Shown: piece after piece, positions 27,762 to 37,494 of the stretch
How positions within the stretch are numbered: position 1 is the first letter of the stretch
Layout: each line of letters opens with the position of its first letter
NCBI GenBank assembly: GCA_022072085.1
Contig: JAJVII010000013.1
Coordinates: 55,772-119,771, forward strand
Source of the DNA: Phycisphaerae bacterium
GTDB taxonomy: Bacteria > Planctomycetota > Phycisphaerae > JAJVII01
Length of the DNA stretch: 64,000 bases
Direction: 5' to 3'
Notes under the pieces: generated by a model
What the model was told of the DNA's origin: nothing
Seen by the model: only the letters and a program-made list of their open reading frames with translations
The model's database searches: none
Program-made: the position numbers and the translations under genes

Positions 27762-29041
27762 GTGATGCCGGTACAAGCCCCCAGCACGTCCCCGCACCGC
27801 CCGATGTCAAGCAACGGATTGAAGCCGCCCAACAGCATGATCGGCAACGAGCATTTCGCGCTCTGCTGCGGAGCCCTCTGCTTACCAGCGGCCCCGAGCA
27901 CGGAGACGATTTGGCTCTGGTCAAACGACACGCAGACTGGCTGCGGGAATGGCTGGCGAGGAACACCAACTGGCGGTTGCAGGTCGACCCGGACTTTGCC
28001 CGGTTACGACGGCCCCCATCAGATCCCGGAGATGATACTCGGCCTGCTGTGGACGGCCGCTCACGCACGAGCTTCACAAAACGCCGTTACATCATGTTCT
28101 GCCTCGCTCTGGCCTCGCTGGAGCGAGCGGATCGCCAGATAGTGCTAGGGCAGATTGCCGAGGGAGTTCAGGAATTCGCCGCCCTGGATTCTGCATTCCG
28201 GGATGCCGGATTCGTACTCGACCTTACTGATCGCGACCAACGTCGCGATCTGGCCCAGGCGGTGCGGCTCCTGCTTGATCTTCAGGCCTTGGTTCGAATG
28301 GACGGTGACGAGGAGCAGTATGTGAATCACCGGGGGGACGTCCTCTACACGATCAACCGACCGATTCTGTCGGTGATGTTGACCGTCAACCGCGGCCCGT
28401 CGACGGTCATGGAAGCTGACCTGGAAGGCCGGATTGAATCGATTCTCCATGAACCGGTCCCAGACACCGAGGATGGCCGGAACCGTCAGCTGCGGTGCTA
28501 TCTCGTTGCCCGCCTTCTGGATGAACCCGTCTTGTACTACGAGGACCTCGACGACAGGCAGCTGTCCTATCTGCAAGGCCAGCGCGGAAGAATCGTCCGT
28601 GAAATCGAATCTGCCACGGGTCTAGTCGCTGAGGTTCGGGCCGAGGGTATCGCTATGGTTGATCCCGGCGGCGAGACCACGGATTTGGATATGCCGGAAG
28701 AGGGGACTGATGGTCACCTGGCGCTCCTGTTGGCCGAGGCACTGGCCGAGCGGCTCCGAGCCGGAGATACCGACAAGATGGCCATAGGGATGACTGAACT
28801 GCGCCAGCATGTTGCAGAGCTGATAGACCAGCACCGTTCGCATTGGCGGAAGGCCGTGGGCGAGCCGGGCGCTGAAATGCCCCTACTCGTACAGACGCTG
28901 CAACGACTTAGGGCGCTTCGACTGATCCATTGGACAGACGGGGTCGTCGTTCCTTTGCCGGCTATCGCCAGATACGCCATTGGGGATCCCGTAATTCCCG
29001 ATTCCAAGCCAGGTCTCAGGGGTATCGATGATGACCGATGA
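27758..29041 (+). CDS. jetB: Wadjet type II subunit JetB (TIGR02678-like)
   Basis: A 427-aa protein. JetB is the MukE/KITE-like partner that binds JetA and the SMC. It begins with an unstructured 20 residues, then RAFRALLRSPLLTSGPEHGD, LVKRHADWLREWLARNTNWR and YIMFCLALASLERADRQI, all typical of TIGR02678. The region VLYYEDLDDRQLSYLQGQRG is also well conserved in that family. ATGA overlap with jetA and a 14-nt overlap with jetC indicate tight coupling and fixed subunit ratios. Confidence 0.88.
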   Translation: MSDAGTSPQHVPAPPDVKQRIEAAQQHDRQRAFRALLRSPLLTSGPEHGDDLALVKRHADWLREWLARNTNWRLQVDPDFARLRRPPSDPGDDTRPAVDGRSRTSFTKRRYIMFCLALASLERADRQIVLGQIAEGVQEFAALDSAFRDAGFVLDLTDRDQRRDLAQAVRLLLDLQALVRMDGDEEQYVNHRGDVLYTINRPILSVMLTVNRGPSTVMEADLEGRIESILHEPVPDTEDGRNRQLRCYLVARLLDEPVLYYEDLDDRQLSYLQGQRGRIVREIESATGLVAEVRAEGIAMVDPGGETTDLDMPEEGTDGHLALLLAEALAERLRAGDTDKMAIGMTELRQHVAELIDQHRSHWRKAVGEPGAEMPLLVQTLQRLRALRLIHWTDGVVVPLPAIARYAIGDPVIPDSKPGLRGIDDDR

Positions 29042-32000
29042 CACCGCTATATCGACTCAAGCGGCCTCGACAGACATTGCGTTGCCTGAGCCAGCAACAG
29101 AACGCTGGCAGCCGTTGCGTTCGGGGCTCCTTAATCTCTACCGTTACGATTACGAGGAGTTTCGTTTCGAGCAAGGCCGGCTCCTGCTCCGGGGCAACAA
29201 TGGTACGGGCAAGTCACGGGTCCTGGCGCTTCAACTGCCCTTTCTGTTCGACGGGGAAGTATCGCCCCATCGAATTGAACCAGATGGCGATTCAGCCAAG
29301 CGGATCGAATGGAATTTGCTCATGGGCAGATATCCGGATCGCCTTGGATACACCTGGATCGAGTTTGGTCGGCTCAATGCTAGTGGGCAGAAGGACTTCA
29401 TCACGCTCGGCATCGGCCTGTACGCCGTCGAAGGGCGAGGTGCTCCTGACCGCTGGTACTTCGTGACGAAGCAACGCGTGGGACGGGACCTCTTTCTTCA
29501 GAGCGTGTCCGGCAACGCGATTACAGCCGAATCTCTCGCCGACTGCATCGGCGCTGAGGGGCATATCTTTACTGCGGCCAAGGACTTCAGGCGAGCAGTC
29601 GATCAGGCTCTTTTCAAGCTCGGCGAGCAACGATACCGCGCCCTGATCGACCTGCTTATCCAATTGCGACAACCGCAGCTGTCCCGTGATTTGGATGAGC
29701 GCAAGCTGTCGACCGTTCTTAGCGAAGCCCTGCCGCCGGTGTCCCCGCAGATCATTGCCGATGTCGCTGAGTCCTTCAAGGGACTGGAGAGCGATCGGCA
29801 GGAACTCGAACGTTTTCAAGCCGCCGGCGATAGCGTTGAGGCGTTTCTCCGTGAATATCGCCGATACGCCCGCATTGCGGCGCGGCGTCGGTCAGAGGCC
29901 GTGCGACTGCATCACTCGGCTTACGAAGGCACGCAACGGCGGCTAAAAGCTGCCAAGGCCGAGAAGGAGGATGCGGTTCAAAGACTCGAGGAACTCGAAA
30001 GCGCACTCGCTCAGTTGCAGCTGGACGAGAGAGGCGCTGCCGCCGAGGTCGGGACTCTAGAGAACAGCCCACAGATGCGAGGCGCTCGTGACTTGGAGGC
30101 TGCCAGGAAGTCGGCTTCGGAGCGCTTAGCCACCGCAGAAGCATGTCGCAGAGATCATCAGGAGGCGGTCCAGAGCAAGGTAGACGCTGAGGAGGAGAAA
30201 GGACGCGCGATCGCCGGGCGCGATCGCAAGTGGCGAAAGGTCAACGGGGCTCTGGAGTCGGCCTCGTCGAAGGCTTCAACCGCCGGGATGGCCACAACGC
30301 ATGAAGAGGGCATTTCGCTGCTTGACCTCCCGGACCTGGATGATGCCGATGCAGTGGATGCTGCTTCCGAATTGCTGGACGGGGAAGCGTTGAATCGGAG
30401 ACGGTCTGTCAGGCACGTTCGAACGCTCGAATCCGCCGTGCGGAGCGCGGACAACAGCCTTTCCACAGCCAAGCAGGTCCACGTTGATCGGACGTCCGAG
30501 GTCGATGCAGCCGTCGAACGTCAGCGCCGGGCGCAGGAATTGCTCGACACGCGTTCGCAGGCACATATCAAGGCCTATCGTGAATGGGCTGGACGGGCCG
30601 TCGAATTGTCGGCTTCGTCGGCCGATCTGTTCGCCGAATCGTTCCGGTCATGGTGTGAGACTGGTTCAGGTAGAAGTCCGATGGCCGCGGCCGTTCACGA
30701 TGCATTAGCCGCTGCCCAGCAAAGTCTTGCGTCTGAGGTCGCGAATCGCGAACAAGAACTTGAAGAGGTCTGCAGCCAGATTGCCGAGATGGAGAAAGAG
30801 CAAGACGCCCTGCGTGGCGGCCGCCATGAACCGCCTGCGCCGCCCTACACTAGAAGCCCCGATGTCAGGACGGCCTCCCTGGGCGGCGCCTTCTGGAGTC
30901 TGATCGAATTCCAAGATGACCTCCCCCCGGCCGACCGAGCTGGCCTCGAGGCGGCGCTTGAGGCATCCGGCATTCTTGATGCCTGGGTATCACCCGACGG
31001 TAAACTCGTTGGTCGCGACACGCAGGACATATTCATTGATGCCTGCGTCAGCAGCTCACTACCTGCAGGTCACCTTGGTCGGGCACTGCGGCCCGATCCA
31101 TCATTGATGGCTGGCAGCAGCGCCGTGCCAGCAACCGTTGTTGAGGCAATCCTGGAACGCATCGGCTTGGGACTCGACAACGGGATTACGTGGGTCGACT
31201 CAAGTGGCTCTTGGGCGAATGGCACTTTGCGAGGTGCCTGGAGCAAGCCAACGGCCCAGCACATTGGTCACAGTGCAAGAGAGGCGCGTCGACAGGAACG
31301 CATGCGAGTGCTTCAGGGGTTGATTGAATCAGCGAGCGTCACGCGTGGTACGATCCGCGGCGCCCTTGATGAATTGGCGCGGCGAATGGTTGTGGCCAAG
31401 GCAGAGGCCGATGATGCGCCACAGGACGACATCATTGTGCAATCGTTAGCAATGGTCACGTCTGCGACGATTGATGTAGACCGCGCCAGAAGCAAGGCGA
31501 CAGAGGCGGAACAGCACGTTACGCAATGTCGCCAAGCTGTGGCTTCCGCCGTGGACAAGCGGAATCGCGACGCTAAAGACTTGGGTGTTCTCGAGTGGGT
31601 GGATCGTCTGCAGGAACTGGATGATGCACTTTCAGACTACCGGCAGATTCTGGCAACCCTGTGGCCGGCCATCAGCGAATACGTGACCGTGCGCCACGCC
31701 GCAAAGACCGCAGAAGACCGTGCCATAGGTGCCGCTACCGATGTCGTCAAGCGACACTCCCTGCTCCAGGTGGCTGAACAGCAGGCCAGCGAAGCGGTTG
31801 CCAAGCGGGACACCCTGGAGAGCACGGTTGGCGCCGCCGCCGAGGAGATACTTGCCCGCCTGGAAGGGGCCAAACAGCGAGCGCAGGTCATTCACGACCA
31901 CATACTAACAGCTACTGACAGCCGAGGGACGACTCGCGGGGATATCAAGACCGCGGACCTGAGGATTCAAGGCGAGGAGGATAAGTTAAGCACAGATGCC

Positions 32001-33197
32001 TCTGAACGCGCGGCCGCCATTGCCGCGTTGAAGGCCTTTGTCGATGCAGAATTCTTGGGGGTGGCGACGCCCGAGCTCACGCCGGATATCAAGGATTGGG
32101 AAGCTGTTAGTCCGGCGGTCGAACTTGCCCGCCGCATGGAATCATCCCTTTCCGATGTCGCTCACGACGAGGCCGCTTGGAATCGAAACCAGCAGGGCCT
32201 TTACGGACACATTCAGACACTCGCGGACTCCTTGACCAGCCGCGATCTGCATCCCGAAATGACGCTTCAAGACGAGATGATGGTGGTGAAGGTCCTCTTC
32301 CACGGGCGAAACTGCTCCATGCCTGAACTTAGGCTCGCGTTGCACGAGGAAGTCACGGCCAGAAGCACTCTGCTGGAGAAACGAGAGCGTGAAGTTCTGG
32401 AGAATACGCTGATAGGGGAGGTCGCGACCCACCTGCACGAGCGCATCCGTGACGGCGAGAAGTTGGTCACCGAAATGAATCGCCAGATCGAAAGCCGCCC
32501 CATGAGCACTGGGATGCGTTTGCGGTTCTCGTGGGATCCCGCGGCCGATGGCCCGCCAGGGCTTCCAGAAGCCCGACGCCGGCTGTTGGGCGCAGGCGGC
32601 GTCTGGTCGCCGGAGGAGCGAGAAGCCCTGGGAGGGTTCCTTCACGAGCAAATCCAAGCCGTTCGAGCTGCGAACCAGGCTGGCAAGTGGCAGGAGCATT
32701 TGGCTGAAGCCCTTGATTACCGCAAGTGGCACCAGTTTGGTGTGATGCGTCAACAGGACGGTCGATGGAAGCGGCTCACCCGGCGGACCCATGGCACCGG
32801 TTCCGGCGGCGAGAAGGCCGTAGCTCTGACGATCCCGATGTTTGCTGCTGCGGCAGCGCACTACGCCTCAGCGGACCCACTTGCCCCTCGGCTTATCCTG
32901 TTGGACGAGGCGTTTGTAGGCATTGACGCCGACATGCGCAGCAAATGCATGGGACTCCTCAACGCGTTCGGTCTTGATTTCGTGATGACCAGCGAGCGGG
33001 AGTGGGGCTGCTATCCGACCTTGCCGGGGGTCGCCATCTACCACTTGACGTCCCGGGAGGGCATTGATGCAATCCTAGCGACCCGCTGGGTTTGGAACGG
33101 TCGAGAGAAGATTCAGGACAATCCCGTCTTGCCGAGTCCTTTTCCGCCGGGCTGTGATTCCGGTCCGTCCGAGGAAGACGAGGGCGAGCATGGTTGA
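29028..33197 (+). CDS. jetC: Wadjet type II SMC-like ATPase JetC (TIGR02680-like)
   Basis: A 1389-aa SMC/MukB-type ATPase. Walker A is GNNGTGKS near residue 55 and the ABC signature GTGSGGEKA is near 1255. Walker B, LILLDEAFVGID, is near 1290, so both halves of the head are intact. Between them lie two long coiled-coil blocks (about 290-520 and 770-1150; for example HYSAY-type heptads KAEKEDAVQRLEELESALAQ) around a central hinge-like globular part near residues 600-750. JetC extrudes DNA loops to sense small circular DNA such as plasmids, which JetD then cuts. Two tandem ATGs (29028, 29031) are possible starts. The gene overlaps jetD by 8 nt. Confidence 0.92.
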   Translation: MMTDDTAISTQAASTDIALPEPATERWQPLRSGLLNLYRYDYEEFRFEQGRLLLRGNNGTGKSRVLALQLPFLFDGEVSPHRIEPDGDSAKRIEWNLLMGRYPDRLGYTWIEFGRLNASGQKDFITLGIGLYAVEGRGAPDRWYFVTKQRVGRDLFLQSVSGNAITAESLADCIGAEGHIFTAAKDFRRAVDQALFKLGEQRYRALIDLLIQLRQPQLSRDLDERKLSTVLSEALPPVSPQIIADVAESFKGLESDRQELERFQAAGDSVEAFLREYRRYARIAARRRSEAVRLHHSAYEGTQRRLKAAKAEKEDAVQRLEELESALAQLQLDERGAAAEVGTLENSPQMRGARDLEAARKSASERLATAEACRRDHQEAVQSKVDAEEEKGRAIAGRDRKWRKVNGALESASSKASTAGMATTHEEGISLLDLPDLDDADAVDAASELLDGEALNRRRSVRHVRTLESAVRSADNSLSTAKQVHVDRTSEVDAAVERQRRAQELLDTRSQAHIKAYREWAGRAVELSASSADLFAESFRSWCETGSGRSPMAAAVHDALAAAQQSLASEVANREQELEEVCSQIAEMEKEQDALRGGRHEPPAPPYTRSPDVRTASLGGAFWSLIEFQDDLPPADRAGLEAALEASGILDAWVSPDGKLVGRDTQDIFIDACVSSSLPAGHLGRALRPDPSLMAGSSAVPATVVEAILERIGLGLDNGITWVDSSGSWANGTLRGAWSKPTAQHIGHSAREARRQERMRVLQGLIESASVTRGTIRGALDELARRMVVAKAEADDAPQDDIIVQSLAMVTSATIDVDRARSKATEAEQHVTQCRQAVASAVDKRNRDAKDLGVLEWVDRLQELDDALSDYRQILATLWPAISEYVTVRHAAKTAEDRAIGAATDVVKRHSLLQVAEQQASEAVAKRDTLESTVGAAAEEILARLEGAKQRAQVIHDHILTATDSRGTTRGDIKTADLRIQGEEDKLSTDASERAAAIAALKAFVDAEFLGVATPELTPDIKDWEAVSPAVELARRMESSLSDVAHDEAAWNRNQQGLYGHIQTLADSLTSRDLHPEMTLQDEMMVVKVLFHGRNCSMPELRLALHEEVTARSTLLEKREREVLENTLIGEVATHLHERIRDGEKLVTEMNRQIESRPMSTGMRLRFSWDPAADGPPGLPEARRRLLGAGGVWSPEEREALGGFLHEQIQAVRAANQAGKWQEHLAEALDYRKWHQFGVMRQQDGRWKRLTRRTHGTGSGGEKAVALTIPMFAAAAAHYASADPLAPRLILLDEAFVGIDADMRSKCMGLLNAFGLDFVMTSEREWGCYPTLPGVAIYHLTSREGIDAILATRWVWNGREKIQDNPVLPSPFPPGCDSGPSEEDEGEHG

Positions 33198-34440
33198 TCT
33201 GCCACGGCTGAAGAGAACACTGGGCGTTCCTGAGTTGGCATGGGTTCTCCAGGCAATCCGCCGGCAGTACGAGCGAGGGAACACTGCACTCGCGGGCGCC
33301 GTGAGCCTGCCTCGTCCGACCCAGGCGCAAAGGGATGCTGTGGACCGCCTACTGGGACGCAAGCCCACGAGCGGCAAGACGCTTGCCGTGCGTCTGGACC
33401 AGTTGGATCAGCTCATCGTTCATGCTCGGCTGGCTGAAACACTTCAAGAAGCGGTCGAGGCTTTGGCGGGGCCCTTAGTCAACCGGCATGCCATCCGAGG
33501 CCGGTCCGACGCACAGTGGGCATCCCTGTTTGAGGATGCCCACGATAGACTTGTTGATGACCCGCTCAGGCGATCATGGCTCGACAGCATTCGGGGCGGG
33601 GGCCTGCTTCGACGACTCAGCGGCGGCGATCTTGGAACAGCGAGTGCATTAATGAACCGTGCTATTGCCGTCGTCAACAGGCTGCCTGAACAGGGAATCC
33701 TGCTGGCAAGACTCGCTGCCGAAATTACAGGCGATAGCCACGCTCTGGACGCGGGTTCCCCGCTGGGCTCTCTCGCGATCCGCGCTGCTGCACTGCTCGC
33801 TGGCGAGGAGCAATGGAGCACTGCCGAGGCGCGGCGAAGAGTATGGGATGCGGTGGGCGTTGTCTGCGACGAGTTTAGTGCGCCCGTCCTCGTGCTGAAC
33901 CTCTGCGGCGATCAGAAATCACTGACCGGCAGAGCCCTGTCCCTCTTCGCGGAGCACGGAGAGCCCTGCCGTTTGACCGCAGGACTCTTGATCCGTCACC
34001 CCTGGAATCTGCCGCCGCAAAGCCCCGCCAAGACTGTCTACGTCTGCGAAAACCCCAGCATATTGGCTGCTGCCGCCCGCAGTTTGGGCCGCAGAAGTTG
34101 GCCGATGGTGTGCATCGACGGGCAGCCATCCACGGCCGCACACCTACTGCTTTCCGCGCTATCCAGAGCAGGCATTGAACTCCGTTATCATGGAGACTTC
34201 GACTGGGGCGGAATTCGCATCGCCAATCTAGTCATGCGGCGATACGGCGCGATCCCATGGCGGATGGCTGCGCGCGATTACCTTGCAGCGACCTGCGAAG
34301 GTGGGGCACGATTGAAAGGCAGCCAAGTTGCTGCCAGTTGGGATGGCACATTGACCGAGGCGATGGCGGGGAGGAGGATCGCTGTGCATGAGGAGCAGGT
34401 GTCTTCCCTGCTGATCGAGGATCTCGGCTGCTGCCGTTGA
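33190..34440 (+). CDS. jetD: Wadjet type II nuclease subunit JetD (TIGR02679-like, Toprim/DUF2399)
   Basis: A 416-aa protein whose ATG lies in the end of jetC after GAGGG. The N-terminal arm (LPRPTQAQRDAVDRLLGRKP, LAVRLDQLDQL) matches the TIGR02679 N-terminal domain. The C-terminal DUF2399 Toprim-like fold has VYVCENPSILAAAA (catalytic Glu) and RYHGDFDWGGIRIANL (D-x-D metal-binding motif near residue 334). JetD is the topoisomerase-VI-A-like nuclease that cleaves plasmid DNA after loop extrusion. All key acidic residues appear present, so the system is predicted to be active against plasmids. Confidence 0.9.
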   Translation: MVDLPRLKRTLGVPELAWVLQAIRRQYERGNTALAGAVSLPRPTQAQRDAVDRLLGRKPTSGKTLAVRLDQLDQLIVHARLAETLQEAVEALAGPLVNRHAIRGRSDAQWASLFEDAHDRLVDDPLRRSWLDSIRGGGLLRRLSGGDLGTASALMNRAIAVVNRLPEQGILLARLAAEITGDSHALDAGSPLGSLAIRAAALLAGEEQWSTAEARRRVWDAVGVVCDEFSAPVLVLNLCGDQKSLTGRALSLFAEHGEPCRLTAGLLIRHPWNLPPQSPAKTVYVCENPSILAAAARSLGRRSWPMVCIDGQPSTAAHLLLSALSRAGIELRYHGDFDWGGIRIANLVMRRYGAIPWRMAARDYLAATCEGGARLKGSQVAASWDGTLTEAMAGRRIAVHEEQVSSLLIEDLGCCR

Positions 34441-34736
34441 CCAAGCGTCCCTAGACCGCCTTTGCGGCCCCAGTGTCCGTATTCTCGTCGATTGACGGCC
34501 GTCTGATCCGCATGAAGCGACCCTTACCTGCCCACCTCGCGGCAGGTCCATGCCCGGGCGAATCGTCATCACGACCATCGCAGGCTTCGATGTAATCCCG
34601 ATCGCCTGTTCACCGAACAGATTGATCGTCTACTCCCTCGCGCGCGGTCCCCGTTGCCGCCGCGCTCACGTGGTGAACTTGGTCCGGTAGTCGAACCGGC
34701 CGGTCCATCCCAAGGGCCCGGACAGGTTTTCACCCA
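34441..34736. other. Intergenic junction between the Wadjet operon and the recombinase element
   Basis: Nearly 300 bp without a credible gene. Composition is mixed, with several short GC-rich inverted repeats but no obvious tRNA, terminator with T-tract or long palindrome. Because the integration cassette begins just after it, the left attachment site of the element may lie here, but the sequence alone does not mark it. Confidence 0.4.
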
Positions 34737-34759
34737 AACGGGATAGATAACCAGATAGG
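34737..34759 (+). repeat. 23-bp direct repeat, copy 1 (upstream of the recombinase cassette)
   Basis: The 23 bases here (core GGGATAGATAACCAGATAGG) are identical and in the same orientation to 46991-47013. Each copy ends 32-35 nt before a gene start. The core holds two GATAG units 12 bp apart. This looks like a shared promoter element or operator rather than an attachment core, because it precedes genes in both places. Confidence 0.75.
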
Positions 34760-34791
34760 GACACCTTCGAAGCCCGTTGGAGACAACGCCG

Positions 34792-35001
34792 ATGCGCGAA
34801 GACAACCATACCCCGGAAATGGCCCCGGCTGAACGCCGCCGGGCAGTTGCGGCAATCCTGGCCGCGGGCGTCATCCGCCACCGGCGGACAACGAAGTTAG
34901 GCATAAGCTCGGCCGGCCGGAAATCTGCGGATTCCCACCGGAATCGCCTTGAGCTTGCCCGCGAATCGAGGCTCAGTGTGCCTGCTGGTTCCGGCGGTTA
35001 A
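34792..35001 (+). CDS. Small conserved-looking protein preceding DUF2924
   Basis: A 69-aa protein starting at the ATG after GGAGACAACGCC. It has an Arg/Ala-rich helix (MAPAERRRAVAAILAAGVIR) followed by a basic, Ser-rich tail. Small proteins with an ERR-x-x-AAILA-x-G helix precede DUF2924-recombinase pairs in other planctomycete elements, from my recollection of such loci. Function is unknown; DNA binding or regulation of the recombinase is plausible from charge. The 23-bp repeat lies 32 nt upstream. Confidence 0.6.
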   Translation: MREDNHTPEMAPAERRRAVAAILAAGVIRHRRTTKLGISSAGRKSADSHRNRLELARESRLSVPAGSGG

Positions 35002-35036
35002 CGCCTTTGGAGAACCAGAGAAAGGACACCAGAGCC

Positions 35037-35525
35037 ATGAACGTCAAACAGGAACTGGCCAGATTGGAGCGCATGACGACGGGCGAACTGGCCGAGCGGT
35101 ATGCCGAACTGTTCGGCCAGCCGGTCCGCACTCGGCACCGGGCCTACCTGGTTCGCAAGGTCGCCTGGCGGGTCCAGGCCCTGGTCGAGGGCGACCTGTC
35201 CGAGCGGGCGCGGCGACGGGCGATGGAACTGGCCCAGGACGCCGACGTGCGGCTGATGCCGCCCCGAGCGGCCGCCCCGGCCGCCCCCGTGGCCACGGGG
35301 GCCGTCCGGACTGCCAAGGTCGAGGCTGGTCGCGACCCACGCCTGCCAGCGCCGGGGGCCGCCCTGACCCGCCAATACAAGGGCCGGACGGTCCAGGTCG
35401 TCGTCTTGGCCGACGGCTTCGAGTTCGAGGGCCAGTTCTTCAAGACCCTGACCGCCGTGGCCAAGGCCGTCACCGGCTCGCACGTCAACGGCTTCCGGTT
35501 CTTCAACCTGGGAGGCGGCCAATGA
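35037..35525 (+). CDS. DUF2924 domain protein
   Basis: A 162-aa protein. The N-terminal helices (ELARLERMTTGELAERYAEL, RHRAYLVRKVAWRVQALVEG) and C-terminal strands (LTRQYKGRTVQVVVLADGFE, FFKTLTAVAKAVTGSHVNGF) match DUF2924. Such proteins are found almost always next to a serine recombinase, so an accessory or directionality role is likely but unproven. An Ala/Pro-rich linker joins the halves. The ATG follows AAAGGA, and the stop overlaps the recombinase start by ATGA. Confidence 0.85.
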   Translation: MNVKQELARLERMTTGELAERYAELFGQPVRTRHRAYLVRKVAWRVQALVEGDLSERARRRAMELAQDADVRLMPPRAAAPAAPVATGAVRTAKVEAGRDPRLPAPGAALTRQYKGRTVQVVVLADGFEFEGQFFKTLTAVAKAVTGSHVNGFRFFNLGGGQ

Positions 35526-37093
35526 TTGCCACCAAGACCGCCAAGGTCGCCCCGGCGACCGTCCGCTGCGCCATCTACACCCGCAAGAGCAGCGAGGAGG
35601 GACTGGACCAGGAGTTCAACAGCCTGGACGCCCAGCGCGAGTCGGCAGAGGCCTACGTCGCCAGCCAGAAGTCCGAGGGTTGGGCCTGCCTACCTGACCG
35701 CTACGATGATGGCGGGTTCTCCGGCGGCGACATGGAGCGGCCCGCGGTCGGCCGCCTCATGGCCGACGTCGAGGCCGGCAAGATCGACTGCGTTGTCGTC
35801 TACAAGGTGGACCGGCTCAGCCGCTCGTTGCTGGACTTCGCCCGGATCATGGCCGTCTTCGACCAGCGGCACATCGCCTTCGTCTCGGTGACGCAGAACT
35901 TCAACACCAGCACGCCGATGGGCCGGCTGGTGCTGAACATCCTGCTCTCGTTCGCCCAGTTCGAGCGGGAGATCATCGGCGAGCGCATCCGCGACAAGAA
36001 GCTGGCCACGGCCAGGAAGGGCATGTGGACCGGCGGCATCCCGGTGCTCGGCTACGACATCGACCGCTCGACCGGCAGCCCGCGGCTGGTGGTCAACCCA
36101 GCCGAGGCCGCCCGCGTCCGCGCGATGTTCGGCCTCTACCTGGAGAAGGGCTCGCTGTTGCCGGCTGTCCAGGAACTGGCCAACCGTGGCTGGACGACCA
36201 AGGTCTGGACGACCAAGGCCGGCAAGCCGCGGGGCGGCACGCCCTTCGACAAGAACTCGCTCTACGGTCTCCTGACCAACCCGGTCTACGCCGGCAAGAT
36301 TCGCCACAAGGCCGACCTCTATGACGGCGAGCATGAGGCGATCATCCCGCCCGACCGGTTCAAGAACGTCCAGGCCACGCTCGAGTACAACGGCCGCACG
36401 GGAGGGCCTCAGTGCCGCAACCGCCACGGGGCGCTGTTGCGGGGCCTGCTGTTCTGCAAGGCCTGCGGCCGGGCGATGGTCCACACATTTACCGCCAAGG
36501 GCGACAAACGCTACCGCTACTACGCTTGCACCCACGCCATCAAGAGCGGCTGGAAGACCTGCCCGTCGAAATCTCTGCCGGCCGGCGAGATCGAGCGGGT
36601 GGTGGTGGACCAGATTCGGTGCATCGGCCAGGACGCCGGGCTGCGGGCCGACGTGCTGGCCCAGGCCCGTCGGCAGACCGAGGCGGAGATGGCGAGGCTC
36701 GACGCCGAGCGTCGCGACCTGGATCGGCAGCTCGCCCGTGACCACGCCGAGATTCGCAAGCTGGCCACGAAAGGGCCGGCCAGCAGCGCCACCGCCGGGC
36801 GGATCGCCGAGCTGCACGAGCGCGTTCTCCAGGCCGAAACCCGGCTGGGAGAGCTGAGGGATCAAGTCGCCGCCGCGGAACGCGACCAGGTGGGCGAGGC
36901 CGACCTGGACGCCGCGGTCGCGGACTTCGATAACGTGTGGGGCACGCTCAGCCCACGGGAGCAGGCCAAGGTGCTGGCGCTGCTGATCGCCAGCGTCGAG
37001 TACGACGCCGCCGAGGGCAGCGTGTCCATCGCCTTCCACCAAGCCGGCATCAAGGCCCTGGCCGCGGACCAGACCCAGGAGGACGCAGCATGA
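35522..37093 (+). CDS. Large serine recombinase (integrase of the element)
   Basis: A 523-aa large serine recombinase. The catalytic domain starts at CAIYTRKSSEEGLDQEFNSL, with the nucleophilic Ser near residue 20. It continues with YDDGGFSGGDMERPA, VVYKVDRLSRSLLDFA and LNILLSFAQFEREIIGERIR. A recombinase domain (GGIPVLGYDID) follows, then a zinc ribbon (CKACGRAMVH … CTHAIKSGWKTC, from residue 312) and a C-terminal coiled coil (AEMARLDAERRDLDRQLARD). All catalytic arginines expected around the DRLSR motif are present. It probably inserts and excises the mobile element; its attachment sites are not visible. It overlaps both neighbours by ATGA. Confidence 0.93.
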   Translation: MIATKTAKVAPATVRCAIYTRKSSEEGLDQEFNSLDAQRESAEAYVASQKSEGWACLPDRYDDGGFSGGDMERPAVGRLMADVEAGKIDCVVVYKVDRLSRSLLDFARIMAVFDQRHIAFVSVTQNFNTSTPMGRLVLNILLSFAQFEREIIGERIRDKKLATARKGMWTGGIPVLGYDIDRSTGSPRLVVNPAEAARVRAMFGLYLEKGSLLPAVQELANRGWTTKVWTTKAGKPRGGTPFDKNSLYGLLTNPVYAGKIRHKADLYDGEHEAIIPPDRFKNVQATLEYNGRTGGPQCRNRHGALLRGLLFCKACGRAMVHTFTAKGDKRYRYYACTHAIKSGWKTCPSKSLPAGEIERVVVDQIRCIGQDAGLRADVLAQARRQTEAEMARLDAERRDLDRQLARDHAEIRKLATKGPASSATAGRIAELHERVLQAETRLGELRDQVAAAERDQVGEADLDAAVADFDNVWGTLSPREQAKVLALLIASVEYDAAEGSVSIAFHQAGIKALAADQTQEDAA

Positions 37094-37494
37094 TCACGAT
37101 CACGAAGAAGGTGTTTCTGGCCCACGGGCACGGGGGCCGAAAGCGGCTCATCGACAAGACGCCTGCGGTCCAGCAGGTCGGCCCCGGCCGCACGCCCCGC
37201 ATCTCCAAGGTCATGGCCCTGGCGATCAAGTTCGACGGGCTGCTGCAGGATGGCACGGTCGCCGATCAGTCCGAACTGGCCCGGCTGGCCCACGTCACCC
37301 AGCCGCGGATGACTCAGATCATGAACCTGCTGCACCTCGCCCCGGACATCCAGGAGGAACTGCTGTTCCTGCCGCCGGTGGTGAAAGGCCGCGACCCGAT
37401 CCACGAGCGGATGCTGCGGCCGGTGGCGGCTGCGGTCGATTGGGCGGTCCAGCGGCAGGCCTGGACGAGGCTACGACGGGAAAGAGCCGAGTGA
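37090..37494 (+). CDS. HTH protein linked to the recombinase
   Basis: A 134-aa protein with ATGA overlap to the recombinase. The central segment VADQSELARLAHVTQPRMTQIMNLLHL is a helix-turn-helix like those in ParB/KorB-type proteins, and LAPDIQEELLFLP follows as in related family members. The N-terminus is basic (KRLIDKTPAVQQV). A role as a DNA-binding partner or directionality factor of the recombinase is inferred from the position. Confidence 0.72.
   Translation: MITITKKVFLAHGHGGRKRLIDKTPAVQQVGPGRTPRISKVMALAIKFDGLLQDGTVADQSELARLAHVTQPRMTQIMNLLHLAPDIQEELLFLPPVVKGRDPIHERMLRPVAAAVDWAVQRQAWTRLRRERAE

Noticed and set aside
34737..34759. 23-bp repeat as attachment-site core (attL/attR)
   Set aside because: Both copies lie at the same distance before genes inside the element, not at its ends, so a regulatory role fits better.
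35690..37042. 450-codon minus-strand frame opposite the recombinase
   Set aside because: Antisense of a well-conserved serine recombinase.
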